In this document: positions 8,341-16,483 of the stretch, one piece after another | How the letters are laid out: the number at the start of each line of letters is the position of its first letter | Position numbering within the stretch: the stretch's first letter is position 1 | NCBI RefSeq assembly: GCF_029168315.1 | Contig: NZ_JARGYD010000002.1 | Span: forward strand, 496,001-560,000 | DNA: 64,000 nt | Reading direction: 5' to 3' | Source of the DNA: Psychromarinibacter halotolerans | Lineage (GTDB): Bacteria > Pseudomonadota > Alphaproteobacteria > Rhodobacterales > Rhodobacteraceae | Position numbers and translations under genes: made by a program | The notes under the pieces: model-generated | Database searches by the model: none | What the model saw: the letters and a program-made list of their open reading frames with translations, nothing else | What the model was told of the DNA's origin: nothing

Positions 8341-9013
8341 CGCCGCCCTTCTGTTCGCCGCCGGGTTCGGCACCCGGATGCGGCCTCTGACCGACACGCT
8401 GCCGAAGCCCTTGGTCAGGGTCGCGGGGCGGCCGCTGTTCGACCACGCGCTTGCGCTGGTGCGCGACACTGGCGTTGGCACGGTCGTCGCCAACACGCAC
8501 TATCACGCGGCCCGCATGGCCGAGCATCTGGCAGCCGCCAACGTGCTCGAAAGCCACGAAGCGACGATCCTTGATACGGGCGGTGGGCTGAAGGCGGCGC
8601 TTCCCTTGCTGTCCGGCGACGCGGTGCTGACGCTGAACACCGATGCCGTCTGGACCGGGCCGAATCCTGTCGCCGCGCTTCTGGATGCGTGGGACCCAAA
8701 GCGTATGGACGGCCTGATGATGCTGATCCCGCGCGAGTCCGCTGTGGGCCACAAGGGTCGGGGCGACTTCATCCCGGACAGTGAAGGTCGGCTAACCTAC
8801 GGTCCCGGCTTGGTCTATTCCGGCCTTCAGATCGTGAAGACAGACCCGTTTCGTGCCTGTACAGAGACTGTTTTCAGCATGCACGCCATCTGGAAGCAGA
8901 TGTTGCACGACAACGCGCTGTTCGGCATTGCCCACGCCGGTGGCTGGTGCGATGTCGGCTATCCCGAAGCGATCTCGTTGGCCGAGACGATGCTGAGCGA
9001 TGCCCATGTTTGA
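8327..9013 (+). CDS. murU: N-acetylmuramate-1-phosphate uridylyltransferase (MurU-like)
   Basis: A 228-residue sugar-1-phosphate nucleotidyltransferase with the N-terminal signature AAGFGTRMRPLTDTLPKPLV, which binds the nucleotide triphosphate, and LNTDAVW carrying the metal-binding Asp. It lacks the long C-terminal extension of GlmU or RfbA-type enzymes, as expected for MurU. It starts inside amgK and ends inside addB (14-bp overlaps on both sides), so it is part of a translationally coupled chain for peptidoglycan recycling. Confidence 0.85.
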   Translation: MPQPDAALLFAAGFGTRMRPLTDTLPKPLVRVAGRPLFDHALALVRDTGVGTVVANTHYHAARMAEHLAAANVLESHEATILDTGGGLKAALPLLSGDAVLTLNTDAVWTGPNPVAALLDAWDPKRMDGLMMLIPRESAVGHKGRGDFIPDSEGRLTYGPGLVYSGLQIVKTDPFRACTETVFSMHAIWKQMLHDNALFGIAHAGGWCDVGYPEAISLAETMLSDAHV

Positions 9014-11960
9014 CCCCTCTTCCGGCCCCCGCATCTTTGGCTTGCCGCCCGGTGCCGACTTTCCCCGCGCGGTCGTCGAAGGTCTTCTGGCCCGCACCGC
9101 CGGTCAGCCGCCCGAAGCACTGGCCCGGGCCGAGATCTTCGTAAACACCCGCCGGATGCAGCGGCGCATGAAAGAGCTGTTCGACAACGGCCCGGCCCGC
9201 CTGCTGCCCCGCATCCGTCTGGTCACCGACCTTGCGACCGAAGCCGCCTTTGCCGACATCCCGCCTGCCGTGCCGCCGCTGCGACGCCGACTGGAACTGA
9301 CCCAGCTTGTCGCCGCGCTGCTGGAACGGCAGCCCGACCTTGCCCCGCGCGCATCGCTGTTCGACCTTGCCGACAGCCTTGCCGCGCTGATGGACGAGAT
9401 GCAGGGCGAAGGCGTTCCGCCCGACCGCATTGCATCGCTGGACGTCGCGGACCAGTCCGGGCACTGGCAGCGCAGCCTGTCCTTCGTCACGCTGGTCGAG
9501 GAATTCCTGCGCGACGATCACGACGCGCCGGATGCCGAGGCACGGCAAAGGCGCGTGGTCGATGCCACCGTCCGGCGCTGGGCCAACACCCCGCCCGCAC
9601 ATCCCGTGATCGTCGCCGGGTCGACCGGGTCACGCGGCGCCACCGCGACCTTCATGCGCGCGGTCGCTGCGCTGCCCCAAGGCGCGCTGATCCTGCCGGG
9701 CTTCGACTTCGACCTGCCATCGCCGGTCTGGGACATGCTGGACGATGCGCTGGCGTCCGAAGATCACCCGCAGTTCCGGTTCTCGAAGCTGCTGGCGGAC
9801 ATGGAAAGCCATCATTCCGATGTGCGCGACTGGCAGCCGGGCAGCGCCCCGAACCCGCCGCGCAACCGGCTTTTGTCGCTGGCGCTGCGTCCCGCGCCCG
9901 TCACCGACCAGTGGATGAACGAGGGACAGGGGCTGGCCGGTGTGATGCCCGAGGCCACCGCCGACGTCACGATGATCGAGGCGCAGTCGTCGCGGGCCGA
10001 GGCAGGGGCGATCGCGCTTGTGCTGCGGGACGCGGCCGAACGGGGCAAGACCGCGGCCCTGATCACGCCGGACCGGGTTCTGTCGCGACAGGTCACCGCC
10101 GCGCTTGATCGCTGGGGCATCACCCCCGACGACAGCGCCGGACGACCGCTGCCGCTGACCGCGCCGGGCCGTTTCCTGCGCCATGTCGCGGCGCTGGTGG
10201 GGGAAAAGTTGACCTCCGAGGCGCTGCTGACCCTGCTGAAGCATCCGCTGACGAACTCGGGGTCCGATCAGCGTGGCCCGCACCTGTTGCACACCCGCGA
10301 ACTGGAACTGAAGCTGCGCCGCTGGGGCCCGCCCTTCCCGACCGCCGCCGATCTGTTGGACTGGGCGGCGAAGGGCGACGAGTCGCGCATCGCTTGGGCC
10401 ACGTGGCTGGCGGGCTGCATCGCGGGTCTGGAAGACATCGGCACCCGCACACTGACCGACCATCTGGACGCGCACATCGCCCTGTCGGAACGGCTTGCCG
10501 CCGGACCCTTGGGCGAAGGGTCGGGCGAGTTGTGGCTGAAGGAAGCCGGGGGCGAAGCCCTGCGCTGGGTCGAAGCGTTGCGGCAAGAGGCCAGCCACGG
10601 CGGGCGACTGACGCCACGCGATTATCAGTCTCTGTTCCTGGCCGTTTTGCAGCGGGGCGAGGTGCGCGAAGCCACGGGCACCCATCCCGGCATCATGATC
10701 TGGGGCACGCTGGAAGCCCGTGTGCAGGGCGCCGATGTCGTTGTGCTGGGCGGCCTGAACGAAGGCGTCTGGCCCGAGGCCGCGCGCCCCGATCCGTGGC
10801 TGAACCGCACCATGCGGCATCAGGCCGGACTGTTGCTGCCAGAACGCCGCATCGGACTTGCCGCGCATGATTTCCAGCAGGCCGCCGCCGCGCCCGAGGT
10901 AGTGATCACACGCGCCGTCCGCGATGCCGAGGCGCAAACCGTGCCGTCGCGTTGGCTGAACCGGCTGATCAACCTGATGGCGGGGCTCAGCGACGAAAGC
11001 GCGGCCGCGCTGGCCGAAATGCGGGGCCGGGGAAACCATTGGCTGGCTTTGGCCGAACGGCTGGACGCCCCCACGCCCGAGATGATCGCCGCCAACCCGC
11101 CTGCGCGGCGCCCCGCACCCAGCCCGCCGGTCGACGCCCGCCCGAAAGAGCTGTCGATCACCGAGATCCAGACGCTGATCCGCGACCCCTATGCGGTCTA
11201 TGCCCGCCGGGTGCTGGGGCTGAGCCGGCTGGACCCGCTGCGGCAGCAACCGGACGCCCCCCTGCGCGGCACCGTCCTGCACGAACTGCTGGACCGCTTC
11301 ATCGCTTCGGGTCCCGTGGACGATCTGGACGCCGCCCGCGCGCGGCTGTTCGAGTTGACCGACGCGGTTCTTGAAGAACACGCGCCCTGGCCCGCTGCCC
11401 AGCGCATGTGGCGCGCGCGGGTGGCACGCTTTGCCGATTGGTTCCTGTCCACCGAAGCGGAACGCCAATCCACCCGCGAGGTCGCCGCGCTGGAACACAA
11501 GGGTGGGTTGGAGCTTCCGCATCTGGATCTGCTGCTGAAGGGCAAGATCGACCGCGTCGATCGTTTGCCTGACGGGCGGCTGGCGATCTACGACTACAAG
11601 ACCGGCAATCCGCCCACCAAGGCGGTGCAGGACAATTTCGACAAGCAGCTTGGCCTTGCCGCCGTGATGGCCGAGCGCGGCGCAATCGCCGACCTGCCCG
11701 CCGCCGAGGTGGGAGAGATCAGCTATATCGGGCTCGGGTCGACCCCCAAGGTGGAAAGCCGGGCCTGGAGCGCGGGCGAGACCGCCGAGATCTACGAGGG
11801 CTTCGTGCGGCTGATCACGGCCTATCGCTCTCGGGATCGGGGCTATGTGTCCCGCCGTGCGGTGGACAAGCAGCGCAACGAAATGCCCTATGACCACCTT
11901 GCCCGGTTCGGAGAGTGGGACGAAAGCGACGAGGCCCCACGGCAGGAGGTGGGCGAATGA
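9000..11960 (+). CDS. addB: Double-strand break repair protein AddB
   Basis: The 986-residue partner of AddA in the helicase-nuclease that resects double-strand breaks for recombination. Its C-terminus has a PD-(D/E)XK nuclease domain, visible as KGKIDRVDR followed by IYDYKTG near residues 845-870. The N-terminal helicase-like part has no intact Walker A, consistent with alphaproteobacterial AddB being an inactive scaffold. Only one cysteine is seen (in AGCIAG), so the iron-sulphur cluster of Bacillus AddB cannot form. The start overlaps murU by 14 bp; the stop overlaps the addA start (ATGA). Confidence 0.94.
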   Translation: MPMFDPSSGPRIFGLPPGADFPRAVVEGLLARTAGQPPEALARAEIFVNTRRMQRRMKELFDNGPARLLPRIRLVTDLATEAAFADIPPAVPPLRRRLELTQLVAALLERQPDLAPRASLFDLADSLAALMDEMQGEGVPPDRIASLDVADQSGHWQRSLSFVTLVEEFLRDDHDAPDAEARQRRVVDATVRRWANTPPAHPVIVAGSTGSRGATATFMRAVAALPQGALILPGFDFDLPSPVWDMLDDALASEDHPQFRFSKLLADMESHHSDVRDWQPGSAPNPPRNRLLSLALRPAPVTDQWMNEGQGLAGVMPEATADVTMIEAQSSRAEAGAIALVLRDAAERGKTAALITPDRVLSRQVTAALDRWGITPDDSAGRPLPLTAPGRFLRHVAALVGEKLTSEALLTLLKHPLTNSGSDQRGPHLLHTRELELKLRRWGPPFPTAADLLDWAAKGDESRIAWATWLAGCIAGLEDIGTRTLTDHLDAHIALSERLAAGPLGEGSGELWLKEAGGEALRWVEALRQEASHGGRLTPRDYQSLFLAVLQRGEVREATGTHPGIMIWGTLEARVQGADVVVLGGLNEGVWPEAARPDPWLNRTMRHQAGLLLPERRIGLAAHDFQQAAAAPEVVITRAVRDAEAQTVPSRWLNRLINLMAGLSDESAAALAEMRGRGNHWLALAERLDAPTPEMIAANPPARRPAPSPPVDARPKELSITEIQTLIRDPYAVYARRVLGLSRLDPLRQQPDAPLRGTVLHELLDRFIASGPVDDLDAARARLFELTDAVLEEHAPWPAAQRMWRARVARFADWFLSTEAERQSTREVAALEHKGGLELPHLDLLLKGKIDRVDRLPDGRLAIYDYKTGNPPTKAVQDNFDKQLGLAAVMAERGAIADLPAAEVGEISYIGLGSTPKVESRAWSAGETAEIYEGFVRLITAYRSRDRGYVSRRAVDKQRNEMPYDHLARFGEWDESDEAPRQEVGE

Positions 11961-14900
11961 CGCTGGACGAAGCAACGCTCAGCCAGAACCGTGCCGCCGA
12001 TCCGGACATGGCGACATGGCTGTCCGCCAACGCCGGGTCCGGCAAGACCCGCGTGCTGACCGACCGGGTGGCGCGGCTGTTGCTGAACAAAGTGCCGCCG
12101 CAGAACATCCTGTGTCTGACCTACACCAAGGCCGCCGCGTCCGAGATGCAGAACCGGCTGTTCAAGCGGTTGGGCGACTGGGCGCTGAAACCCGACGGCG
12201 CGCTGGCGCAGGAACTGCACCGGATGGGCGCGACCGACGTCACGTCTCCGGACCGGCTGGCCGAGGCGCGCCGCCTGTTCGCCCGCGCCATCGAAACGCC
12301 GGGCGGGCTGCGCATTCAGACGATCCACTCGTTCTGCGCCTCATTGCTGCGGCGGTTTCCGCTAGAGGCCGGAGTGTCGCCCTCCTTTGTCGAGATGGAC
12401 GACCGTTCGGCCCAGCGGTTGCGGCAGGACGTGGTCGAGGCGATGGCGACGGGTCCGCAGGTGGATGCCGTCGATGCCGTCGCCGCGCTGTATTCTGGCG
12501 AGGATCTGGACGGTCTGACGCAGGCTATCGTCGGGCGGCAAGAAAGCCTGGCGCATCCCTTGGACCGCGCCGAGGTGATGCGGCTGTTCGACTGCCCCGC
12601 CAACCTGACGCCAGAGGGTCTGTTGGACGACGTGTTCGACGGCAACGAGGCGGACCTGATGACCAGCGTCATCCAGCGGTTGCGCGAAAGCACCAAGTCG
12701 AATGACCAGAAGGACGCTGAAAAGCTGGCGGTACTGAACTGGAACGTGCCGAACATAGCCTTGTTAGAGGCTTGTTTCGAACGGTTCCTGTATGGCGAGA
12801 AGGCGAAAGCGCCGTTCGGCGCGAAAACCGACAGGTTCCCGACCAAGGACTGCAAGGCCGCGATGGGCGCGCTGGCCGACGACCTCGACGCGCTGATGGA
12901 ACGGGTGCAGGACGCCCGCCCGCTTTTAATCGCTTTGCAGGCGGTCGAACGCGCCGACGCGCTGCACCGCTTTTCGGCGGCGTTCCTTCCGGCTTACGAG
13001 GCGCGAAAGCTGGCGCATGGCTGGCTGGACTTCGATGACCTGATCTTGAAAACACGTCACCTTCTGTCCGACCCGGTCGTCGCCGACTGGGTGCTGTACC
13101 GGTTGGACGGCGGGCTGGACCACATCCTTGTGGACGAGGCGCAGGACACCAGCCCGGTGCAGTGGCAGGTGATCGAGAAGCTGGCGCAAGAGTTCACGTC
13201 CGGCGTGGGTGCGCGGGACGACAAACTGCGCACGATCTTCGTCGTCGGCGATAAAAAGCAATCGATCTATTCCTTTCAGGGCGCGGACCCCGAGGAATTC
13301 GACCGGATGCGGGACCACTTCCGCGAACGTCTGGAAGGTGTCGGGCATCCGCTGCAACGGCGCGAACTGGAATTCTCGTTCCGATCGTCCGCCGCGATCC
13401 TGCGGCTGGTCGACACCCTGTTCACCGAAGTGCCTGCCGCGCGGATGGAGATGGACGCGCGGCACCGCGCGTTCCACGCCGACCTGCCCGGCCGCGTCGA
13501 CCTTTGGCCCGCCGTGCCGGTCGCGGAAAAGCAAGATCCGGCGCACTGGTACGATCCCGTCGACACGCTGGCCGAGAACCATCACGACGTCGTCCTTGCC
13601 CACGCCATCGCGCGAAATATCCGTGAAACCATCGCATCAGAGACGATTCCGCTGCCGAACGGAACGCGTCGGCGGGTGCGGGCCGGGGATTTCCTGATCC
13701 TCGTCCGCCGCCGGTCCACGCTGTTTTCCGAACTGATCCGTGCCTGCAAGGCGGAAGGGTTGCCGGTGGCCGGAGCCGACCGGCTGAAGCTGGGCGGCGA
13801 ACTGGCGGTGAAGGATCTTGCCGCCGTGCTGTCCTTTCTTGCCACGCCGGAAGACGACCTGTCGCTGGCCGCAGCCCTGCGGTCGCCGCTGTTCGGCTGG
13901 TCCGAGGATGAATTGTTCCGCCTCGCCGCCGGGCGCGGGCGGGCCTACCTGTGGAACGCGCTGCGCGACCGCGGCGCCGAGTGGCCCGCGACCATGGAGA
14001 TCCTGGACGACCTGCGCGACCAGACGGATTTCCTGCGGCCCTACGACCTGATCGAACGCATCCTGTCCCGGCATGACGGACGGCGGAAGCTGCTGGCGCG
14101 GCTGGGGTCCGAGGCGGAAGACGGCATCGATTCCCTGCTGAATCAGGCGCTGGCTTACGAGCGGATGGAAGTGCCCAGCCTGACCGGCTTTCTGACGTGG
14201 CTGGAAACCGACGATGTCGAGGTCAAACGCCAGATGGACACGGCGGGCGATCAGATCCGGGTGATGACGGTTCATGGATCCAAAGGGCTGGAAGCGCCCA
14301 TCGTGATCCTGCCCGACACCAACAAGCGCCGGTCCCCGATGCGCGACGAGTTGGTGACGCTGGAGGGGGGCGAAACGGTCTGGAAGACGCGCGCCGGCAA
14401 GCAGCCCGAGGTGATGAAGGACGCGCTGGATGCCAAGAAGACCGCGCAAGAGGCCGAGACGCTGCGGCTTTTGTACGTGGCGATCACCCGCGCCGAGACT
14501 TGGCTGATCGTCGCGGCGGCGGGCGACACGGGCGATGCGGACGATTGCTGGCACGGCCTCATCGGGCAGGCGGTGGCAGGCATGGGTCCCGTGAAACTGG
14601 ACACGCCGGTTGGCGAAGGTCTGCGCGCGACGCATGGAAACTGGGACATGGGCGCGCTGGTCGAGGCGCGGACCGACGTTGCAGAGCCGCCCGCCCTGCC
14701 CGACTGGATCGACCGGCACCTGCCCGTGCCGTCTGCGGTGAAGACCCTGTCGCCCAGCAACCTTGGCGGCGCCAAGGTCATCGGCGCCGAACCCGACGAG
14801 GGTGATCTTGAAACAGCGCTGCGTCGAGGGCGGATGGCGCACCTGCTGTTGGAACACCTGCCGCTGTTTCCCGAAGCAGACCGCGACAGGATCGGGCGGC

Positions 14901-15331
14901 AGTTGCTGGAACAGGGCACCGAGACACCCGCGCCGGGCGAGGTCGAGATGATCCTTGCCGACGTCGGGCGTATCCTTGCAGACGGCTCGCTGGCGTTTCT
15001 GTTCGAACCGGACGTGTTGTCCGAGGTCGACTTGTCCGCGAGCCTTCCGGACCTTGGCGACACCCGCATCCACGGCACCATCGACAAGCTGTCGGTCGGC
15101 CCGGACCGCGTGCTGGCGGTGGACTTCAAGACCAACCGCATCGTCCCGGATCGCCCCGAAGACGTGCCGCTGGGCGTGTTGCGGCAGATGGCGGCCTATG
15201 ACCTTGCCCTGCGGCAGATCTATCCGGATCGTGTGGTGGAAACGGCAATTCTCTGGACAACCGGCCCAAGTCTGATGCCATTGCCCCACGACATCGTGAG
15301 GGCTGCCTTGCAAAACTGGCCAACATCTTGA
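11957..15331 (+). CDS. addA: Double-strand break repair helicase-nuclease AddA
   Basis: A UvrD-type 3'-5' helicase with a C-terminal nuclease domain, 1124 residues. Walker A NAGSGKT lies near residue 27, motif Ic TIHSFCASLLRRFP near 120, Walker B LVDEAQDTSP near 390, motif III GDKKQSIYSFQGAD near 430, and motif VI LLYVAITRAE near 840. The C-terminal nuclease motif is AVDFKTN near 1057. The start is set by GGAGG before the ATG and by the 4-base overlap with addB. It works with AddB in the cytoplasm to load RecA after end resection. Confidence 0.96.
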   Translation: MTLDEATLSQNRAADPDMATWLSANAGSGKTRVLTDRVARLLLNKVPPQNILCLTYTKAAASEMQNRLFKRLGDWALKPDGALAQELHRMGATDVTSPDRLAEARRLFARAIETPGGLRIQTIHSFCASLLRRFPLEAGVSPSFVEMDDRSAQRLRQDVVEAMATGPQVDAVDAVAALYSGEDLDGLTQAIVGRQESLAHPLDRAEVMRLFDCPANLTPEGLLDDVFDGNEADLMTSVIQRLRESTKSNDQKDAEKLAVLNWNVPNIALLEACFERFLYGEKAKAPFGAKTDRFPTKDCKAAMGALADDLDALMERVQDARPLLIALQAVERADALHRFSAAFLPAYEARKLAHGWLDFDDLILKTRHLLSDPVVADWVLYRLDGGLDHILVDEAQDTSPVQWQVIEKLAQEFTSGVGARDDKLRTIFVVGDKKQSIYSFQGADPEEFDRMRDHFRERLEGVGHPLQRRELEFSFRSSAAILRLVDTLFTEVPAARMEMDARHRAFHADLPGRVDLWPAVPVAEKQDPAHWYDPVDTLAENHHDVVLAHAIARNIRETIASETIPLPNGTRRRVRAGDFLILVRRRSTLFSELIRACKAEGLPVAGADRLKLGGELAVKDLAAVLSFLATPEDDLSLAAALRSPLFGWSEDELFRLAAGRGRAYLWNALRDRGAEWPATMEILDDLRDQTDFLRPYDLIERILSRHDGRRKLLARLGSEAEDGIDSLLNQALAYERMEVPSLTGFLTWLETDDVEVKRQMDTAGDQIRVMTVHGSKGLEAPIVILPDTNKRRSPMRDELVTLEGGETVWKTRAGKQPEVMKDALDAKKTAQEAETLRLLYVAITRAETWLIVAAAGDTGDADDCWHGLIGQAVAGMGPVKLDTPVGEGLRATHGNWDMGALVEARTDVAEPPALPDWIDRHLPVPSAVKTLSPSNLGGAKVIGAEPDEGDLETALRRGRMAHLLLEHLPLFPEADRDRIGRQLLEQGTETPAPGEVEMILADVGRILADGSLAFLFEPDVLSEVDLSASLPDLGDTRIHGTIDKLSVGPDRVLAVDFKTNRIVPDRPEDVPLGVLRQMAAYDLALRQIYPDRVVETAILWTTGPSLMPLPHDIVRAALQNWPTS

Positions 15332-15356
15332 CCCTTCGCAGCGCGCTACTTACGTT
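15328..15356 (+). promoter_or_regulatory. Candidate sigma-70 promoter for trxA
   Basis: TTGACC at 15328-15333 and TACGTT at 15351-15356 are separated by 17 bases and lie 37 bases ahead of the trxA start. The -35 box overlaps the addA stop codon. It would let trxA be expressed independently of the addBA chain. The match is partial. Confidence 0.35.
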
Positions 15357-15392
15357 CCCGTTCGACCGAATTGATGCCAAGGAGACATACTC

Positions 15393-15713
15393 ATGGCCAC
15401 CGTAGCTGTCACCGACGACACTTTCGAAACCGAAGTCGTCAACTCCGACGTCCCCGTCGTGGTGGATTTCTGGGCCGAGTGGTGCGGCCCCTGCAAGCAG
15501 ATCGGCCCGGCGCTTGAAGAGCTGTCGGACGAGTATGCCGGCAAGATCAAGATCGCCAAAGTGAACGTCGACGAGAACCCGTCGATGCCCGCCCAGCTGG
15601 GCGTTCGCGGCATCCCCGCGCTGTTCCTGTTCAAGGACGGCCAAGTGGTGTCGAACAAGACCGGCGCCGCGCCGAAGGCCGCGCTGAAAGGCTGGATCGA
15701 CGACGCCGTCTGA
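15393..15713 (+). CDS. trxA: Thioredoxin
   Basis: A 106-residue classical thioredoxin, the general cytoplasmic disulfide reductant. The active site WCGPC is at residues 30-34 and the cis-proline loop GIPAL near 73-77. The start is preceded by AAGGAG. It is monocistronic or follows addA, and is closed by a strong terminator hairpin 24 bases after its stop. Confidence 0.97.
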   Translation: MATVAVTDDTFETEVVNSDVPVVVDFWAEWCGPCKQIGPALEELSDEYAGKIKIAKVNVDENPSMPAQLGVRGIPALFLFKDGQVVSNKTGAAPKAALKGWIDDAV

Positions 15714-15737
15714 TCGGCTTGATCCGACGAGACGCGA

Positions 15738-15763
15738 GGGCGCCTTCGGGCGCCCTTTGCTTT
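15738..15763 (+). terminator. Intrinsic terminator after trxA
   Basis: A 7-bp perfect stem GGGCGCC / GGCGCCC closed by a TTCG tetraloop is followed by TTTGCTTT. It lies 24 bases after the trxA stop and ahead of the hslV leader. Confidence 0.8.
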
Positions 15764-15824
15764 GGCGGGGTTGCCCATCCCCCGGACGGGTTCCATATCA
15801 GGGCCAACGAAGAAGGAGGCCTTC

Positions 15825-16382
15825 ATGGCGGAGAACGAGTTTCCGGGCTGGCACGGCACGACCATCATCGGCGTCAAGAAGGGCGGCGAGGTGGTGATCG
15901 CGGGCGACGGGCAGGTGAGCCTTGGCAATACCGTGATCAAGGGCACCGCCCGCAAGGTGCGGCGGCTGTCGCCCGGCGGGTATGATATCGTGGCCGGCTT
16001 CGCGGGATCGACGGCAGACGCCTTCGCGCTGCTGGAACGGCTGGAGGCCAAGCTGGAAGCGACGCCCGGCCAATTGCAGCGCGCCGCGGTCGAACTGGCG
16101 AAGGACTGGCGCACCGACAAGTACCTGCAAAAGCTGGAAGCGATGCTGATCGTGTCGGACGGCGCAGAGCTGTACGTCATCACCGGTGCGGGCGACGTGC
16201 TGGAACCCGAACATGACGTGACCGCCATCGGGTCGGGCGGCAACTATGCGCTCGCCGCCGGGCGGGCGCTGATGGAAACCGACCTGTCGGCGGAAGAGGT
16301 CGCGCGGAAGTCGATGGCGATCGCGTCGGACATCTGCGTGTTCACCAACGGCAACCTGACGGTCGAGACGATCCGGAAGTAG
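15825..16382 (+). CDS. hslV: ATP-dependent protease proteolytic subunit HslV
   Basis: The peptidase of the HslVU (ClpQY) protease, 185 residues. The short propeptide MAENEFPGWHG ends before the catalytic threonine of TTIIGVKKGG, followed by the GDGQVS and GFAGSTADAF segments typical of HslV. An internal ATG upstream is rejected because AAGGAGG sits just ahead of the ATG at 15825. Its ATPase partner hslU lies 2.8 kb downstream with an opposite-strand gene between them, which is unusual for this pair. Confidence 0.96.
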   Translation: MAENEFPGWHGTTIIGVKKGGEVVIAGDGQVSLGNTVIKGTARKVRRLSPGGYDIVAGFAGSTADAFALLERLEAKLEATPGQLQRAAVELAKDWRTDKYLQKLEAMLIVSDGAELYVITGAGDVLEPEHDVTAIGSGGNYALAAGRALMETDLSAEEVARKSMAIASDICVFTNGNLTVETIRK

Positions 16383-16440
16383 GGGGCGCTGCCCCCGTCT
16401 CCTTCGGAGACTCCCCCGAGGTATTTCGGAAGAGAAGAAG
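16383..16440 (+). repeat. Dispersed GC-rich hairpin repeat, copy A
   Basis: Directly after the hslV stop: GGGGGCGCTGCCCCC, then a perfect hairpin GTCTCC-TTC-GGAGAC, then TCCCCCGAGGTATTT and a purine tail ending GAAGAAG. The same layout recurs at 37038-37096 and 41340-41399. The middle hairpin differs in sequence but keeps its pairing. All three lie at the 3' ends of plus-strand genes that face minus-strand genes. Confidence 0.8.
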
Positions 16441-16478
16441 ACAGGGCGGTTCCGGTTCGGGCCGCCCTGTTTCGTTTG
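16441..16478. terminator. Bidirectional terminator between hslV and the VKOR fusion gene
   Basis: A 9-bp stem ACAGGGCGG / CCGCCCTGT with a 12-base loop is followed by TTTCGTTT on the plus strand. It sits directly after repeat copy A and just before the stop of the converging gene, so it could serve both. Confidence 0.65.
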
Positions 16479-16483
16479 CTGGC

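Noticed and set aside
9630..11975. 781-codon minus-strand open frame opposite addB
   Set aside because: It is antisense to addB, with Gln/Arg/Gly-rich composition and no motif.
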